Shown here: piece after piece, positions 23,601 to 33,916 of the stretch | How positions within the stretch are numbered: the first letter of the stretch is position 1 | How the letters are laid out: every line of letters starts with the position of its first letter | Made by a program: the position numbers and the translations under genes | Origin: Saussurea involucrata | Taxonomy: Eukaryota > Streptophyta > Magnoliopsida > Asterales > Asteraceae | NCBI GenBank assembly: GCA_033807775.1 | Contig: CM066314.1 | Coordinates: 92,420,929-92,484,928, forward strand | Direction of reading: 5' to 3' | Length of the DNA stretch: 64,000 nucleotides | The notes under the pieces: generated by a model | Seen by the model: only the letters and a program-made list of their open reading frames with translations | Told to the model about the DNA's origin: nothing | The model's database searches: none

Positions 23601-23698
23601 AATTGTATAATTCGTATCTTCCATTGTTGATATTCTTTAGGAATAAGAACAGGTGGTTTTGTTTCAGATCCCATAGATAAAAATTCGTTAGAAGACAT
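20690..23698 (-). pseudogene. gag: gag of element C with long coiled-coil extension, broken
   Basis: ATG at 23698-23696 starts MSSNEFLSMGSETKPP, followed by the capsid region (YQQWKIRIIQFLDN, EMWDELEKQMLG, CINAYERFKAKESESLTQTY). A CCHC knuckle, CFKCGKPGHFARDC, lies at about 22610-22660 but in a different frame from the start because of an indel near 22750. Beyond it come long coiled-coil stretches (22477-22184 and 22108-21722) with several stops, a QNSES-type peptide repeat at 21463-21558, and a Lys/Ser-rich tail ending near 20712. It packages RNA in relatives. This copy cannot make an intact protein. Confidence 0.8.
21463..21558. repeat. Palindromic TCAGAATTCTGA array in element C gag
   Basis: Five units, spaced about 20-24 bp, carry TCAGARTTCTGA (the last is TCAGAATTCTAA). 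On the minus strand they encode a repeated SQNSES peptide. Related TCAGAACTTCTGA words recur in the C LTR (about 24220-24400) and in the solo LTR at 36871-37352. Confidence 0.85.
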
Positions 23699-23907
23699 GA
23701 TTGTAAGAATGAATTGAATTGAATCGATTCAACAGAAAGACAAATTCGAATTTCTTGAACAAAAAACATAACGAATTCAAGAATTACATAGAATTCAAGA
23801 ATTATGAGTAGCAGCGGAATCAATTATCGAATTGACCAAGAAATCTTCAAGAATACGATCAAGAAACCCTCAAGAACACGATCTTGATCTAATTTGTTTG
23901 TTGATTG

Positions 23908-23919
23908 GCTCTGATACCA
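23908..23919 (-). other. Primer binding site of element C
   Basis: GCTCTGATACCA on the plus strand is the complement of TGGTATCAGAGC, two bases from the LTR edge. This fixes C's orientation as minus. Confidence 0.93.
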
Positions 23920-23921
23920 AT

Positions 23922-24447
23922 TGTAGAAACCAGGATTCGATCTTACAATCAATTAATCAATCAAGAACAATCAAACAGTAGTATAATAGAGAATTGGATC
24001 CAAAAGCTTTGTATTCGATTAAGAACAGATTATAGATCTAAAGAGAGAATCTCTCAAACGTTACTTAGCTTACTGTTGCTAACACCTATATATACTGTAA
24101 AGGAAAGCTAAAGCTACAGTACATATATATGACAAACCAATAGAACAATTACACATGTTTTAATTAGTAACAGAATATAACTGAAAATGTCCTAAGACAT
24201 AAGTTCTGAACAACATGTTCAGAACTTTTGAACATTCTTCTGTTTAAGCTCTTCAGAACATACACTTGATCATTTGGAATTTTTCTTCAACTTCATCTTC
24301 AGAACTTCTGAGTCTCTTACTCAGAACTCTGAGTCTTCTGTTCAGACTTCACACTTAGTATTCTTTGCTTAGACTTCTTCATCAGAACTTCTGAGTCTTC
24401 AGATCAGATATCAGTACTTAGCTTTTTGACAAACTCCAGTTCTAACA
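23922..24447 (-). repeat. 5' LTR of element C
   Basis: On the minus strand it runs from TGTTAGAACTGGAG to CCTGGTTTCTACA (526 bp). It matches the solo LTR at 36871-37352 along its length. TCAGAACTTCTGA-type palindromes cluster in the U3 part. Confidence 0.9.
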
Positions 24448-26767
24448 ACAAGGGAAGACTTGTCTTGATCCCAATTCTTCCCAACACATCAGATTTCCTT
24501 CTCCAGAACCTGAGCTGGAAGAGGAAATTCAGATCAGAACACCTGTAGATGTATCCCCTGAAAAGGAACATCAAGGATCGGGTGGAAGTCCTCCAAAAGC
24601 CAACCTAAAAACAACTCCTGATGGAGGCGCCTCTGAGCTTGAGGCTGACTTGGATCCATGTGTTGGAACCAAGATTACCCCCGCTGACACTGTCACCATA
24701 GCAGAGCTCAAAAGGTTATGTGACAGTATTAGCAACTCCTTGAATGAGTATAAACTTATCAATGCAACAAAAGAGGAGCTGATTCGTCAGGAGAATGCAA
24801 CTTTGAAGTCTGAGCTGCAAGAAATTACAAGAAAATATGCAGAGACTACCCAGAAATATGTTGATGCTGAAAGGGCCAGAGCGGAGGAGACAACAAAGCT
24901 AACAACAGTGCTCGATGATCTGAAAAGAACCATGGCAGAAAACCACACTGCATCAATGAACAGAACCCTGCCCATGCCTTCTATTATTTTATCAGACTCC
25001 AACGCCAGAACCTTGACAGAGTTAATCAATACCTCTGTCAAGAATGCTATTAAGGAGGCCACAGCACCAGAGGCACCTGTACCATTTCCCAACAACCAAC
25101 CAATCGACAGAGCGTACATGAGTGGGTTCAGCAAATCTGTCTTAAGCCGAATGATGACCATATCTTCCAAATTCGTCATGAAAGCTCAAGCTACAGAGAA
25201 ACACGTACAAGCATCTTTTGATTCTCACAAGTTTAACTTCGACAATCAAGTAGATGAAGTCAGAGCTGCGGCGACAGAGATGGAAGATGTTCTGAAAAAG
25301 GCAGTGACTGATTTCAAAGCTGATATCTTCGAGTCCATGTCAAATAAAAGAGCTGTAGATTGGACACCAGAGGGAGAACCTTCACTAAAGAAGGCTAGGT
25401 TTGTTGCCCCGGACTCTCCCAAACGAAATGTGGCAACCTCTGGCGGTGGTAATAACAACGATGATGATGATAACAATGATGACACCCACAGAGATGCCAT
25501 ATGGCCTTCAGATGCTCAAACAGGAGAGTCCTCAGAGCAACAAAAGGGGGAGATAGCCAAAGGGAAAGAGAAAGAGACAGAGAGAACAGATGCAGAGATA
25601 GAAAAAGAAACTCAAGGGGAGAAGGAGACAGAGGAAACTCCAACCGAGGAAACTTCTATATAGATGATGATGGTGGAATTCGACTACATGTTCAAAGACA
25701 GAACCATCAGAACACCAGAAGAGTCGACAGCTCAACCACTAGAAATCATAATCCTTGACACTCCTCCCCAATCCCCAAGGACTGAACCAGCGAGAACAGA
25801 ACCATTCTCTGCTGATGAACAAATAAACCAAAACCAACCTTAAATCCAACCCCAAGTCCAAACCCAAACTGCACAAGATCCTGAACACTACGTTGACATT
25901 CTTATGGCTGAAACTCATGACGATCATAACCCAACCCAAAATCAACCAGAACAGAACCCAGAAGTCTCATCCCAACACACCGACAATCCTTCCCTGGAAG
26001 AATTGTTTGCATATCTCTATGCTGACAGAGATATAATCCCGATAAATTTCGTACCCATCAATCCTTAGCTAAACCCCATCAGAATAAACACAATTTCAGA
26101 TGTTAGGCGAAGGTTCATAGAGACAAAGTCACATCTGAACAGAGCCATAAACTCGTCATTTGGGATCGGCAGAATTTTGAAGATCGAGCATAGAAAATTC
26201 TCCCATGGCAGAGTTCTGTACCATCTGTACACCGTGGAATCATCAAAAGACAGAAAGATAGAGAGCTTCAATGATAATGATCTTGTGCTTCTGAATCCCT
26301 ACAACCTAATAACCCTTCATGGCTATTGGGTGAACTTCCACGACAGAATCAAACCCTCAATAACAGCTTTACCAGAGGTTCAGTTTTCTATGTAAAAGCA
26401 CATCAATCTCAGAACTCAAGTATATTTTCAGCTTGGCATAGAATTCGAAGTAGAGAGACTGGCGATTGCACCTCCAAATGAAAACCTTGAGGGTTATTGC
26501 CATCACAGAACTGGAACAGTGGTTGGAAATCCTCCAATCTTTATCTGCCGACAGAAGGGCGTCAAGAAGGCCATCAGATCTTCTGAAACCCACAAGTACT
26601 TAAGTGAGTCGCTGCAGTAACTCAAGAACGTTATACTGAATCTCCTAAGAGAAAAGTGTCCAGAAGAGCAAATGAGGCTCTACATCAACCAAATAAATCT
26701 CTTGTTAGAATTCCGAGACATGATCAGAAGATTCGACAGAATTCTAAGAGGAGAGTACTATGCTTAG
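24448..26767 (+). pseudogene. Extra ORF of element E, middle and C-terminal part, broken
   Basis: The longest open part is 24650-25663. It contains a coiled coil (LNEYKLINATKEELIRQENATL, about 24740-24810), a helical segment (FSKSVLSRMMTISSKFVMKA) and a Lys/Glu-rich tail. In-frame stops follow at 25661-25663, about 25842, 26067, 26393 and 26620. The C-terminal domain (RILKIEHRKFSHGRVLYHL, FNDNDLVLLNPYNLITLH, about 26160-26340) matches K 54026-54811 and, more distantly, A and B. The final codons end near 26767. Function is unknown. Confidence 0.8.
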
Positions 26768-26897
26768 TATACTATTTCTTTGTTCTGCATTGTTACACTT
26801 TAAAAGAATAGTATCAAGTTTCACAGAGGATGATCTTCTCCTCTTTGTCTTTTGTTTAATTATCTCTGTAATTTGTATTTTTCGTATTTTCAATACT

Positions 26898-26908
26898 TAG
26901 GGGGAGAT
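26898..26908 (+). other. Polypurine tract of element E
   Basis: TAGGGGGAGAT sits directly before TGTTAGCCCC. The stretch 26768-26897 between ORF and PPT is non-coding. Confidence 0.9.
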
Positions 26909-27631
26909 TGTTAGCCCCAAGTATACTTTATGTAAAAGTATTGAAAATATCACAAATCAGAAGACCACCAGAGATCCGGCGGAAGACTTAGAAGAAGATC
27001 ATCAGATCTTGACAGAGCTCTGGCAGAAGATCATCAGAGCTCGACAGAGCTCTGGCAGAAGACTTCTTCTATTCACCAGAAGAACTGTTCCCACCAGAAG
27101 ACCATCAGAGCTCTGGCGTAAGAGCTCTGGTGATTGAAGACCTCTATGAAGCTTAAGTCTCGTAGAAATCTCTAAGTGTTAGACACGTGTCCGTACTTTC
27201 GACGTAAGCCCTAAAAGGACGGAGACACACTTTCCACGTGTCACCTCAGGGTTAGATAGTACACTGTCTTCACTTTATTAGGCTATATATAGAAGGATAG
27301 TGGAACGCATAATTGTAAGCTTTTGGAAGAATTGTTTTCCACAATTGTGAGAGTACACATTGCAACATTCCATAGCACTACCTTTGTACGATTTGTTTCC
27401 TGAGAGATTTCAGAATACACACACTTGAACGTGTTCTTGGTGTTATTCAAATATCAATATACGAGCAGCTTATTTTACTTGATCTTGTTATCATTTTACT
27501 GTTCATTATTGATACTCTCACTATTACATTATCGTCTTCACAATCACTCGTATTTTAATAGCTTTATACTATTCTTCCGCTACTTGTGTTTATGCTATTT
27601 ATATGAGACAACTTGAATTTGGGAACCTACA
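26909..27631 (+). repeat. 3' LTR of element E
   Basis: It runs from TGTTAGCCCCAAG to GGGAACCTACA, 723 bp, and matches the K LTR (53102-53820, minus). U3 carries at least four AGAGCTCT palindromes (about 27000-27130). TATATATAG at 27284-27292 is the likely TATA box. Confidence 0.92.
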
Positions 27632-27762
27632 TGTTCTTTGTCTTCGATCTCCACTTCTTCTTCCTCTTCTTCTTCCTCTTCTTTTTCTTTCCCATCAGAG
27701 AGGATCTCCACTATTTCTTGCACGAGGGGAGAGAAGGGTGGAGTAGGAGATTTGTTGTCTTA
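27632..27762 (-). pseudogene. Relic G extra ORF, fragment left of the gypsy solo LTR
   Basis: On the minus strand this encodes a Glu-rich run that continues the frame of the 29483-29910 fragment when the solo LTR is discounted. The plus strand is CT-rich low-complexity DNA (27645-27700). It ends at E's LTR. Confidence 0.6.
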
Positions 27763-28189
27763 TGTAATACCTCGGGTAAGTTCGTTAGTAAAAAAATATA
27801 TTTCCGTTAAAATTAGTTAACTTTATATAATTAAGATTTAGGGTAAGTTTGGTTAATTTAGGGGTTTAAAGGTGTTTTGGTCATTAATGATAAGTTCAAG
27901 GACTAAAGTAGTAAAATAGGTTGATATTACCTCTTGATGAAATCAGATATTTCATTAGTCAAAAATTATCCAGAAAATCAGAGTGTGTGTGTGGGTTTGA
28001 GACCAGAAGAGAAAAGAATGGTTTATAGCTAAAAGGTTCAAATTGATTTACTTGGAAGTAATTTAAGGTATGTTTCTTGTATGTTTTATGTCTGTAATTA
28101 CAAATAGATAGTTTCCATCGGAGTAGAATAACCGATTACACGTCCAGTAGTAATTTCTGTTGATTCTGGGTCGAAATTGATGAAACCGA

Positions 28190-28450
28190 CAGAGGTGTCC
28201 GGACACTTTTGTTGATAGTGTCCGGATGATATTTTAAAGGTGTCCGGACAAGTCTTTTATCCGGGTAAGTATTTCTTTCAATAGTTTTCCGGATGGTTTA
28301 TGTTACCGGGTGGTATCCGGGTTACTTCGGTTTCCGGATGGCGTCCGGATTATTGATGTTGTCCGGAAAGATCTGTTGTCCGGATAAATTGTGTTGTCCG
28401 GATACTTTAGCTGTTTGACCAATTTTGAGGTTTCGGATACTTTTGAATGT
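28190..28450. repeat. TCCGGA motif cluster in the gypsy solo LTR
   Basis: About a dozen GTCCGGA, TCCGGAT and CCGGGT words lie within 260 bp, recalling the TCCGGA words of element B's array. Confidence 0.8.
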
Positions 28451-28903
28451 CCGGTTATGGTTTCCCCCGTGTTAAGTCGCCGTAGAAGAACAATTGAGGA
28501 TAAGAGTTTGATAGGTTATTTAGGATTCTCAGCCTGTTAGTAAGTCTTATGAGTTCTTGTGGTAAAGAGATGTTTGTATGTAAATGGTTTCAGATTCTGA
28601 GAATTTTGGGTAAAGGATCGGATAGCTCGGAGAAAGGCTTGGAAGCGTAATTTTAAGCATTCAAAGGTGAGTTTTACTTTTAAAACATTTTCAACTGGGA
28701 TGCATATATATATGAAATATATATGAGATGGATATGTATGGATTGGATACGTGATATACAATGTGATTAGGTGTTTATATTGAGACATATATGTGGTTGG
28801 AATGTGGTGACGTTTTTATAAAAGAAAATGTGATGAAAGGTTTTATAAATGACGATATGATATATTAGGTATTTATCTGTGCATTATATTACACAAGTGC
28901 AGA

Positions 28904-28993
28904 GTAGTCGGGTTCCGGTGTGCGGACCGACGGGTAGCCGTGTTCCGGTGTGCGGACCGGTGAGTAGCCGGGTTCCGGTGTGCGGACCGGTGA
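28904..28993. repeat. Three tandem 30-bp GC-rich repeats in the gypsy solo LTR
   Basis: Units at 28904-28933, 28934-28963 and 28964-28993 share GGTTCCGGTGTGCGGACCG. The first and second copies each differ from the third at a few positions. Confidence 0.95.
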
Positions 28994-29482
28994 ATTAGTT
29001 GGCTTGCTACCAATTAATATGGCCAGTTGTGGAGGAATAAGGTGGGATGAGATGCATGAGTCTTAATGTTGTGTTTATACGTGTGATATATGTGGTGTTG
29101 GTATACTTACGGTATATGTGTGATTTGACACGAAGGTTGTATATAAACTATTTTGAAACATGGTTTTATATAAATTGGTTTTATAACGAATTTGAAACGA
29201 CAGGGATTATCTCACTAGACCATTAGGTCTAACCCTCATTTTTCCTTTCAAAAATATGTATTCCAGGTCAAGGATCTTTGGTTAACAAAGGGAAGAATAA
29301 AGCATAGGAGGCGATTGCTAGCTGATGAAGATTAGGATATGTTTATATTTCTGTATTGTATAGTTTTGAGACTTTGAGACCGAATGTCAATTATCATGTA
29401 TTTTGTTATGAAAGTAACGACGTTGTGTGTGAAATGTTAATTGTTATATATTATGTATGTTATGGGATACCGGGTCGTTACA

Positions 29483-30994
29483 TCTTCGCCTTCCTCCCCC
29501 TCAGAGAGAGCGAGGTCTTCAGCGGTTCCCTCCCCAGCGAGGGAAGGGTTTTCTTCATTCATCTCCCCCTCAACATGTTGGGGAAGATCTTCACCGTTCA
29601 TCTCCCCCTCTTCATCAACATGGGGGGGAGGAGTATCATCATCAGCACCCGCAACACCAAATTTAGGAGCCTTGTCTTCTTGGCCAGGAGTACCTGAACC
29701 AGAGGCTCGATTCAGTTCAAGAGATCCAACCTTGTCTTCTAGGCCAGGTAGGAGAGAAGTAGCCTTGATCACAAAGTCCGCTGTCATCGCTAGCATATTT
29801 TGGTCATGCTGAGAGAAGAAGGAGACAAGGACAGTGGGAACCTCCATTCGCTCAAGGATCTTAGTGAGCAGAGAATTTGATTCAGAGACTTTAGAGTTTA
29901 AGTTGCTCACCTCACCTTGCAGACCTGTGAGGTCGGTCTTCAGCGTACCAACCTCGCTGCTAAGGTGGATGAAGTTGGGAAAGATCAGCGATGGTGGTGG
30001 TCAGGGTCTGGATGGTAGTGGAGTTGTTGTTCACGTCCTCCTGAAGAGTCTGCACCTCCTCTATTAACGTAGAGATATCAGCGCTGGAGGCTTTGCTGTC
30101 GAGAGAGGTGGCAATCATTTTCAGCGATTCACCAGCATCATTGATCGTCGTTGTGCTTTTGGAGATGTTGGTGGTCATCAAGACCACTTTATCACTTACA
30201 CCCTTGAGGGATGTGGTGATTGTGCCTAAGTTAGGACCTGTAAAAGAATACAATTGATGAGCAGAGGAAAGCTCAAGAGAGGGAAGAGTTGTAGAAGAAG
30301 AAGTGGTATGGGTATGGATACCTGTAGGTGTTGAGAAAGCAAAGAAGTCCGTGTTTCCTCCAACATATTCAATGTCGTCTTCAAATGAACGACCAGAGGA
30401 ACCTACAAATCCTGAAGAGTGTTGTTGCATGAGGTTTTGCAGCAGGGCAACGCTCGTATCCATCAGCGAGACTGATTGAACAGTTGGAGCAGAGGTAATA
30501 AGCGAAGAAGGAGTAGAAGAAGCGGGGGATGGGAAAGTTGTCATTGCAGGTTCAGCGCTGGTGTTGCTGAGGAAGATCTCTCCAGTGCTTTGAGGCACTG
30601 AAGATGTTGGGGAATTCACCAGAAACGTTTCAGACAACTGAGCCTTTGAAGTGGTTATGGGGATAGCATCAACGGTTGTGGTGGAGTGTACCATGAATGT
30701 GTCAAGCGATGCCTGTGAAGAGGCAATCGTTGAATTTAATCCTTGTGAATGATGGGGAATCTCCTTTGAGAGCTTCTTGCTCTTTTGGGTGCCAAGTGGG
30801 GTGTCAGATGGTTTCCTCTTCTTGGAGGATATGGAGGTTGCAGCGTGGGTGTCAGCGGTGGGTTGGGCCGCTGAGGGAGCCGCAGAAGATGAAGAATTTT
30901 GAGAGAGAAGGGTAGAAAGACTTACCTCGCCAGGGATCGGTTTGTAGTCTAGAGAGAAGTAAGAAAAGGGTAGAAAGAAGTTTGTAATCTCCCT
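29483..30994 (-). pseudogene. Relic G extra ORF (middle part), minus strand, broken
   Basis: Two open stretches, about 30994-29960 and 29910-29483, are joined by a one-base frame change near 29960. The first has a basic cluster (SSKKRKPSDTPLGTQKSKK), a long Ser/Thr-rich region, and helical heptad-like segments (DNVxxNSTTIQTLTTTIADL type). The second continues the coiled coil (NLNSKVSESNSLLTKILERM) and becomes acidic. This resembles the middle of a Sirevirus extra ORF. Its N-terminal domain is missing because H inserted at 30995, and its C-terminus lies beyond E. Confidence 0.7.
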
Positions 30995-31740
30995 TGTTAG
31001 CTCCAATCTTTCTATTAATAGAAGTATTGAAAAATAGGCTAAGTATAGAAGTCTTCGACAGAGACTCTGCTGAGTAGCCAAGTAACCGAGAAGACAGAAG
31101 TCTTCGACAGAGGCTTTGCAGAGCAACCGAGAAGATCGAAGTGAAGAATCGCCTAAAAGACTCTTCAATGCGGGCAAGGCCACAGAGCCTCTGTCATACT
31201 TGACAGAGCCTCTATGGTATAAAATACCAAAGATCTATACAAAGACAATCGTGCTTCACACGATTTCTGCTGTACGAAGATACTCAAGATCATTCGTACA
31301 AGGCATGACCTGACAACTCCACGTGTCAAACTCTGATGGGTCATAGCCTTAGTAGAAGTCGGCGCATTAAATTAACGTTGTACTATCAACAATACCTGAA
31401 TAGTGTTTTTAGTACCTTCCATCCTTGTTGTCCAGATCTTGTCCCCTTTAGAAGTAGTATAAATAGAAGACTCATGTTGAGTTCTTCTATCAAGCCTTGC
31501 ACGACACACACACCTTTAGAGCAGATTCTTATCAAACCTTTCGGTGTTCTTGGTGTTCTTATTTATATCAAATACAGTAAATCTTTTAGAAATCTATTTG
31601 TTATTTAAATATTGCTTATTTGATATTGTGTGTTATTCTACCTCATAAATATCTTTCAGTTCTTTAAATATGCTTCCGCATTATATCTTATCTGAACTAA
31701 CTGAAACAATCATCATTGTTAAGCAAAACAGGAACCAACA
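30995..31740 (+). repeat. 5' LTR of element H
   Basis: It runs from TGTTAGCTCC to GGAACCAACA, 746 bp, immediately followed by the PBS. TATAAATA occurs at 31458-31465. It shares its first ~70 bp and ACAGAGG/CTCTG words with the A LTR. Confidence 0.9.
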
Positions 31741-31742
31741 AT

Positions 31743-31754
31743 TGGTATCAGAGC
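31743..31754 (+). other. Primer binding site of element H
   Basis: TGGTATCAGAGC starts two bases after the LTR. The leader 31755-32028 is non-coding. Confidence 0.95.
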
Positions 31755-32028
31755 GGTTCTTGATTTTCTATATCAAGAGATCCTCACTTACAATGATTTT
31801 TGGTAGAAACTTGGACTTTTAACCTATTTTCATATCTTTCAAAACAGCATCTGTTTTTCTGCCATTCTTGACCTGTTTTGACTTTGGTAAACTTACATAA
31901 TCTGTTTTTTCGTAAGTGCATTGTTCAAAGGTTTTAAAGCTTATAAAAGTCATTAGAAACATCCACTTCATTCTCTGAAGGTTTACTGTTCATACCCTAT
32001 TTTTCTTGATTTCAGAAACCCTTTCAAA

Positions 32029-33607
32029 ATGACAAACACAAACAACTTCTTCACCGCTGGTTCTTTAACCAAACCACCCACACTACTCAGAGATGAGTAC
32101 CCTCAATGGAAGATAAGAATGATTCACTTCTTCGAGGGTACTGACAAAGAACTCATGTACTGTATCAACAATCCTCCTTTCGTACCAATGATCACAGTAC
32201 CCCGTGTACCTGCCACAGACGACACTCCTAAAATCCCTGAGCACACAAAACCAATGACCAAGGACAAGTGGTCAGATCCTGATTGGGCAAAATATGAAGT
32301 TGCTCAGAAGACTAAGAGACTTCTGATAATGGCCATACCCAATGACCTTTTCCAATCCTTAGATGCGTGTGAATCTGCATACGATCTATGGAAGGAACTG
32401 GAAAAACAACTGGAGAGTGGGGCCAACACTCAGAAAAACCGCAGAGCCCAATGCATCAACGAGTACTACGCATTCAAAGCTCTGCCGACAGAACCTCTGC
32501 AGACAACATATGATCAGTTCAACTCTCTAATCACCAAGTGCAAGAAGTTCGAATCCACAGAACTTCTGAGGAAAAAAATGTCATGTTCCTAAAGAGTCTC
32601 AATGATGAATGGCTCCAGTTTTCTATGTCTCTGCAAACAAATCAAGACTTAGACTCCTGGACTCTGTCAGATCTCTATGGAACGTTGGCAGCCCAAGAGC
32701 CTCAGATTGCACAAGCAAAAATTCAAATCAGTGCACCTCTTGCGCTGGTTGATAAGGCTACAGAAGATAAAGAGAAACCGAACAAGGAGAAAGCAGTGGA
32801 AGAAAAGAAATAGAAGAAGTTCTTGATCGTTGATAGTGAAGATGAGGAGGTGGTGGAAGAAGAAGAGACATCAATGGCCTCTATTGCTAAATCGTTAGCC
32901 CTTTTGACAAGGGAATTCAGCAGAGGTTACCAGAAGAAGTCTGGTAATGAACACTATGGAAGAGATGATCGAGGAAGAGAAGGGTCAAATGAAAGGAACG
33001 ACAGAGGTAGCGACCAACAGAGGTCGACATACAGAGGTGGTGACCGACAGAGTTCAGACGATAAAGTTGGCAACACTCCACAGAACCAAGTATGTTACAA
33101 CTGTAGTAAGGCAGACCACTACGCCAATGAATGTAGAACTGAAAGAGGTGGTGACCGACAGAGGTGGGACGACAGAGCTAGCAACGGTTCCCAGAACCAA
33201 GGATGTTTTAACTGTGGCAAGTCAGGTCATTATGCCGCTGACTACAAGAGCAAATCAAACCGCCCACAGAGGGACTCTGCTTACTACAAAAAGAAAGCGG
33301 AGTTTTATGCTCAGAAGTCGCTAATGGTGAATCAGGAGAACTGGCTGTCAGACGAATCATCTGATGAAGGCGACAAAAACGCCTTGTTCTGTGGAATGGC
33401 AGAGGTCAGCTTATTCGACTCCGATAGTTAGGTATCCATTTCTGACTCTAACTCTAGTCAAGCAGAAGTTGATTTGCTTAAACTAAATATTGAATACATA
33501 GAACTTAAAAAGACCTACGAAAGTGTTCAAAAGAAGCTTACCTTCTTTGAGAGAGAAGCTAGACTTCTCACTCAAGAAAAGGCTAAAATCTTTCAAGAAA
33601 AGGAAGA
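32029..33607 (+). pseudogene. gag: gag of element H, N-terminal part, broken
   Basis: ATG 32029 starts MTNTNNFFTAGSLTKPP, very like family A. A frame change occurs near 32560. In-frame TAG codons follow at 32811-32813 and 33429-33431. The first zinc knuckle is CYNCSKADHYANEC; the second (CFNCGKSGHYAADY) has lost its last Cys to Tyr, so it is probably non-functional. A coiled coil follows, and the gene is cut by element F at 33608 and resumes at 36170. Confidence 0.88.
33603..33607. repeat. Target site duplication of element F, left copy (GAAGA)
   Basis: GAAGA precedes the F 5' LTR and is repeated at 36170-36174 in the resumed H gag. Confidence 0.93.
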
Positions 33608-33901
33608 TGTTAGGACATTTAAGTTGTCCCAATTAATTAGAAAGTTTTGTAAAGTAATGGATTTGGGCCTAATGGGCTTAGACATGTAAAAGGGCTTGGG
33701 CTTACATGTTGTAACAAGGGGGAAGGGCTATAAATAGGCCATTTCATGTATGTTTGTAATCATAAGTTCATAATTCACAATGTAGCTCTTAAACACTTTT
33801 GTGTTCTCTCTCTAGATTAGTTTACTTTTCTAATAATAAATTGTTCTCTCCTTCCTTATCTTGTTACAATTACTTGAAGTGTTGAAGAGCATGGACTCAC
33901 A
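33608..33901 (+). repeat. 5' LTR of element F
   Basis: It runs from TGTTAGGACATTT to ATGGACTCACA, 294 bp. A TATA box TATAAATA is at 33729-33736. It is followed by the PBS at 33904. Confidence 0.95.
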
Positions 33902-33903
33902 AT

Positions 33904-33916
33904 TGGTATCATAGCC
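33904..33916 (+). other. Primer binding site of element F (variant)
   Basis: TGGTATCATAGCC differs from the usual TGGTATCAGAGC by one base. It is repeated after the 3' LTR at about 36023. Confidence 0.85.

Larger units (their letters stand above)
20685..24447 (-). mobile_element. Element C: 5' part of a minus-strand copia retrotransposon (LTR, PBS, gag)
   Basis: Reading right to left it has a 526-bp 5' LTR (24447-23922), PBS (23919-23908) and a long gag that stops being recognisable at the junction with B near 20690-20710. Protease, integrase, RT and the 3' LTR are absent from the window. The simplest explanation is that B inserted into C and the remainder lies beyond the left edge. The base run ACAAG at 24448-24452 would be C's target duplication in element E; its partner is not visible. 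A solo LTR of the same family occurs at 36871-37352. Confidence 0.8.
24448..27631 (+). mobile_element. Element E: 3' part of a Sirevirus-like copia retrotransposon (K family)
   Basis: It contains the second half of an extra ORF, a PPT (26898-26908) and a 3' LTR (26909-27631). It matches minus-strand element K closely along the extra ORF and LTR. C's LTR abuts it at 24447, so C inserted into E; E's 5' half is off the window to the left. After the LTR the sequence switches to the acidic coding stretch of relic G, into which E inserted. Confidence 0.85.
27763..29482. repeat. Solo LTR of a Ty3/gypsy-type element (1,720 bp) in relic G
   Basis: The ends TGTAATACC...GGGTCGTTACA have the TGTAA/TTACA terminal inverted repeat and length typical of plant gypsy LTRs. 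The flanks are TCTTA (27758-27762) and TCTTC (29483-29487), an imperfect duplication with one mismatch. The flanking coding sequence of G rejoins across it, which supports insertion plus LTR-LTR recombination. It holds a TCCGGA cluster and a 30-bp triplet repeat. There is no gene within it. Orientation is not determined. Confidence 0.75.

Noticed and set aside
27425..27616. Hydrophobic 63-codon ORF in E's LTR
   Set aside because: AT-rich LTR sequence near the LTR end; chance ORF.
28904..28993. CRISPR-like spaced repeat
   Set aside because: Three direct tandem units with no unique spacers in plant LTR DNA. The alternating arrays in J and B likewise lack a constant repeat/spacer pattern.
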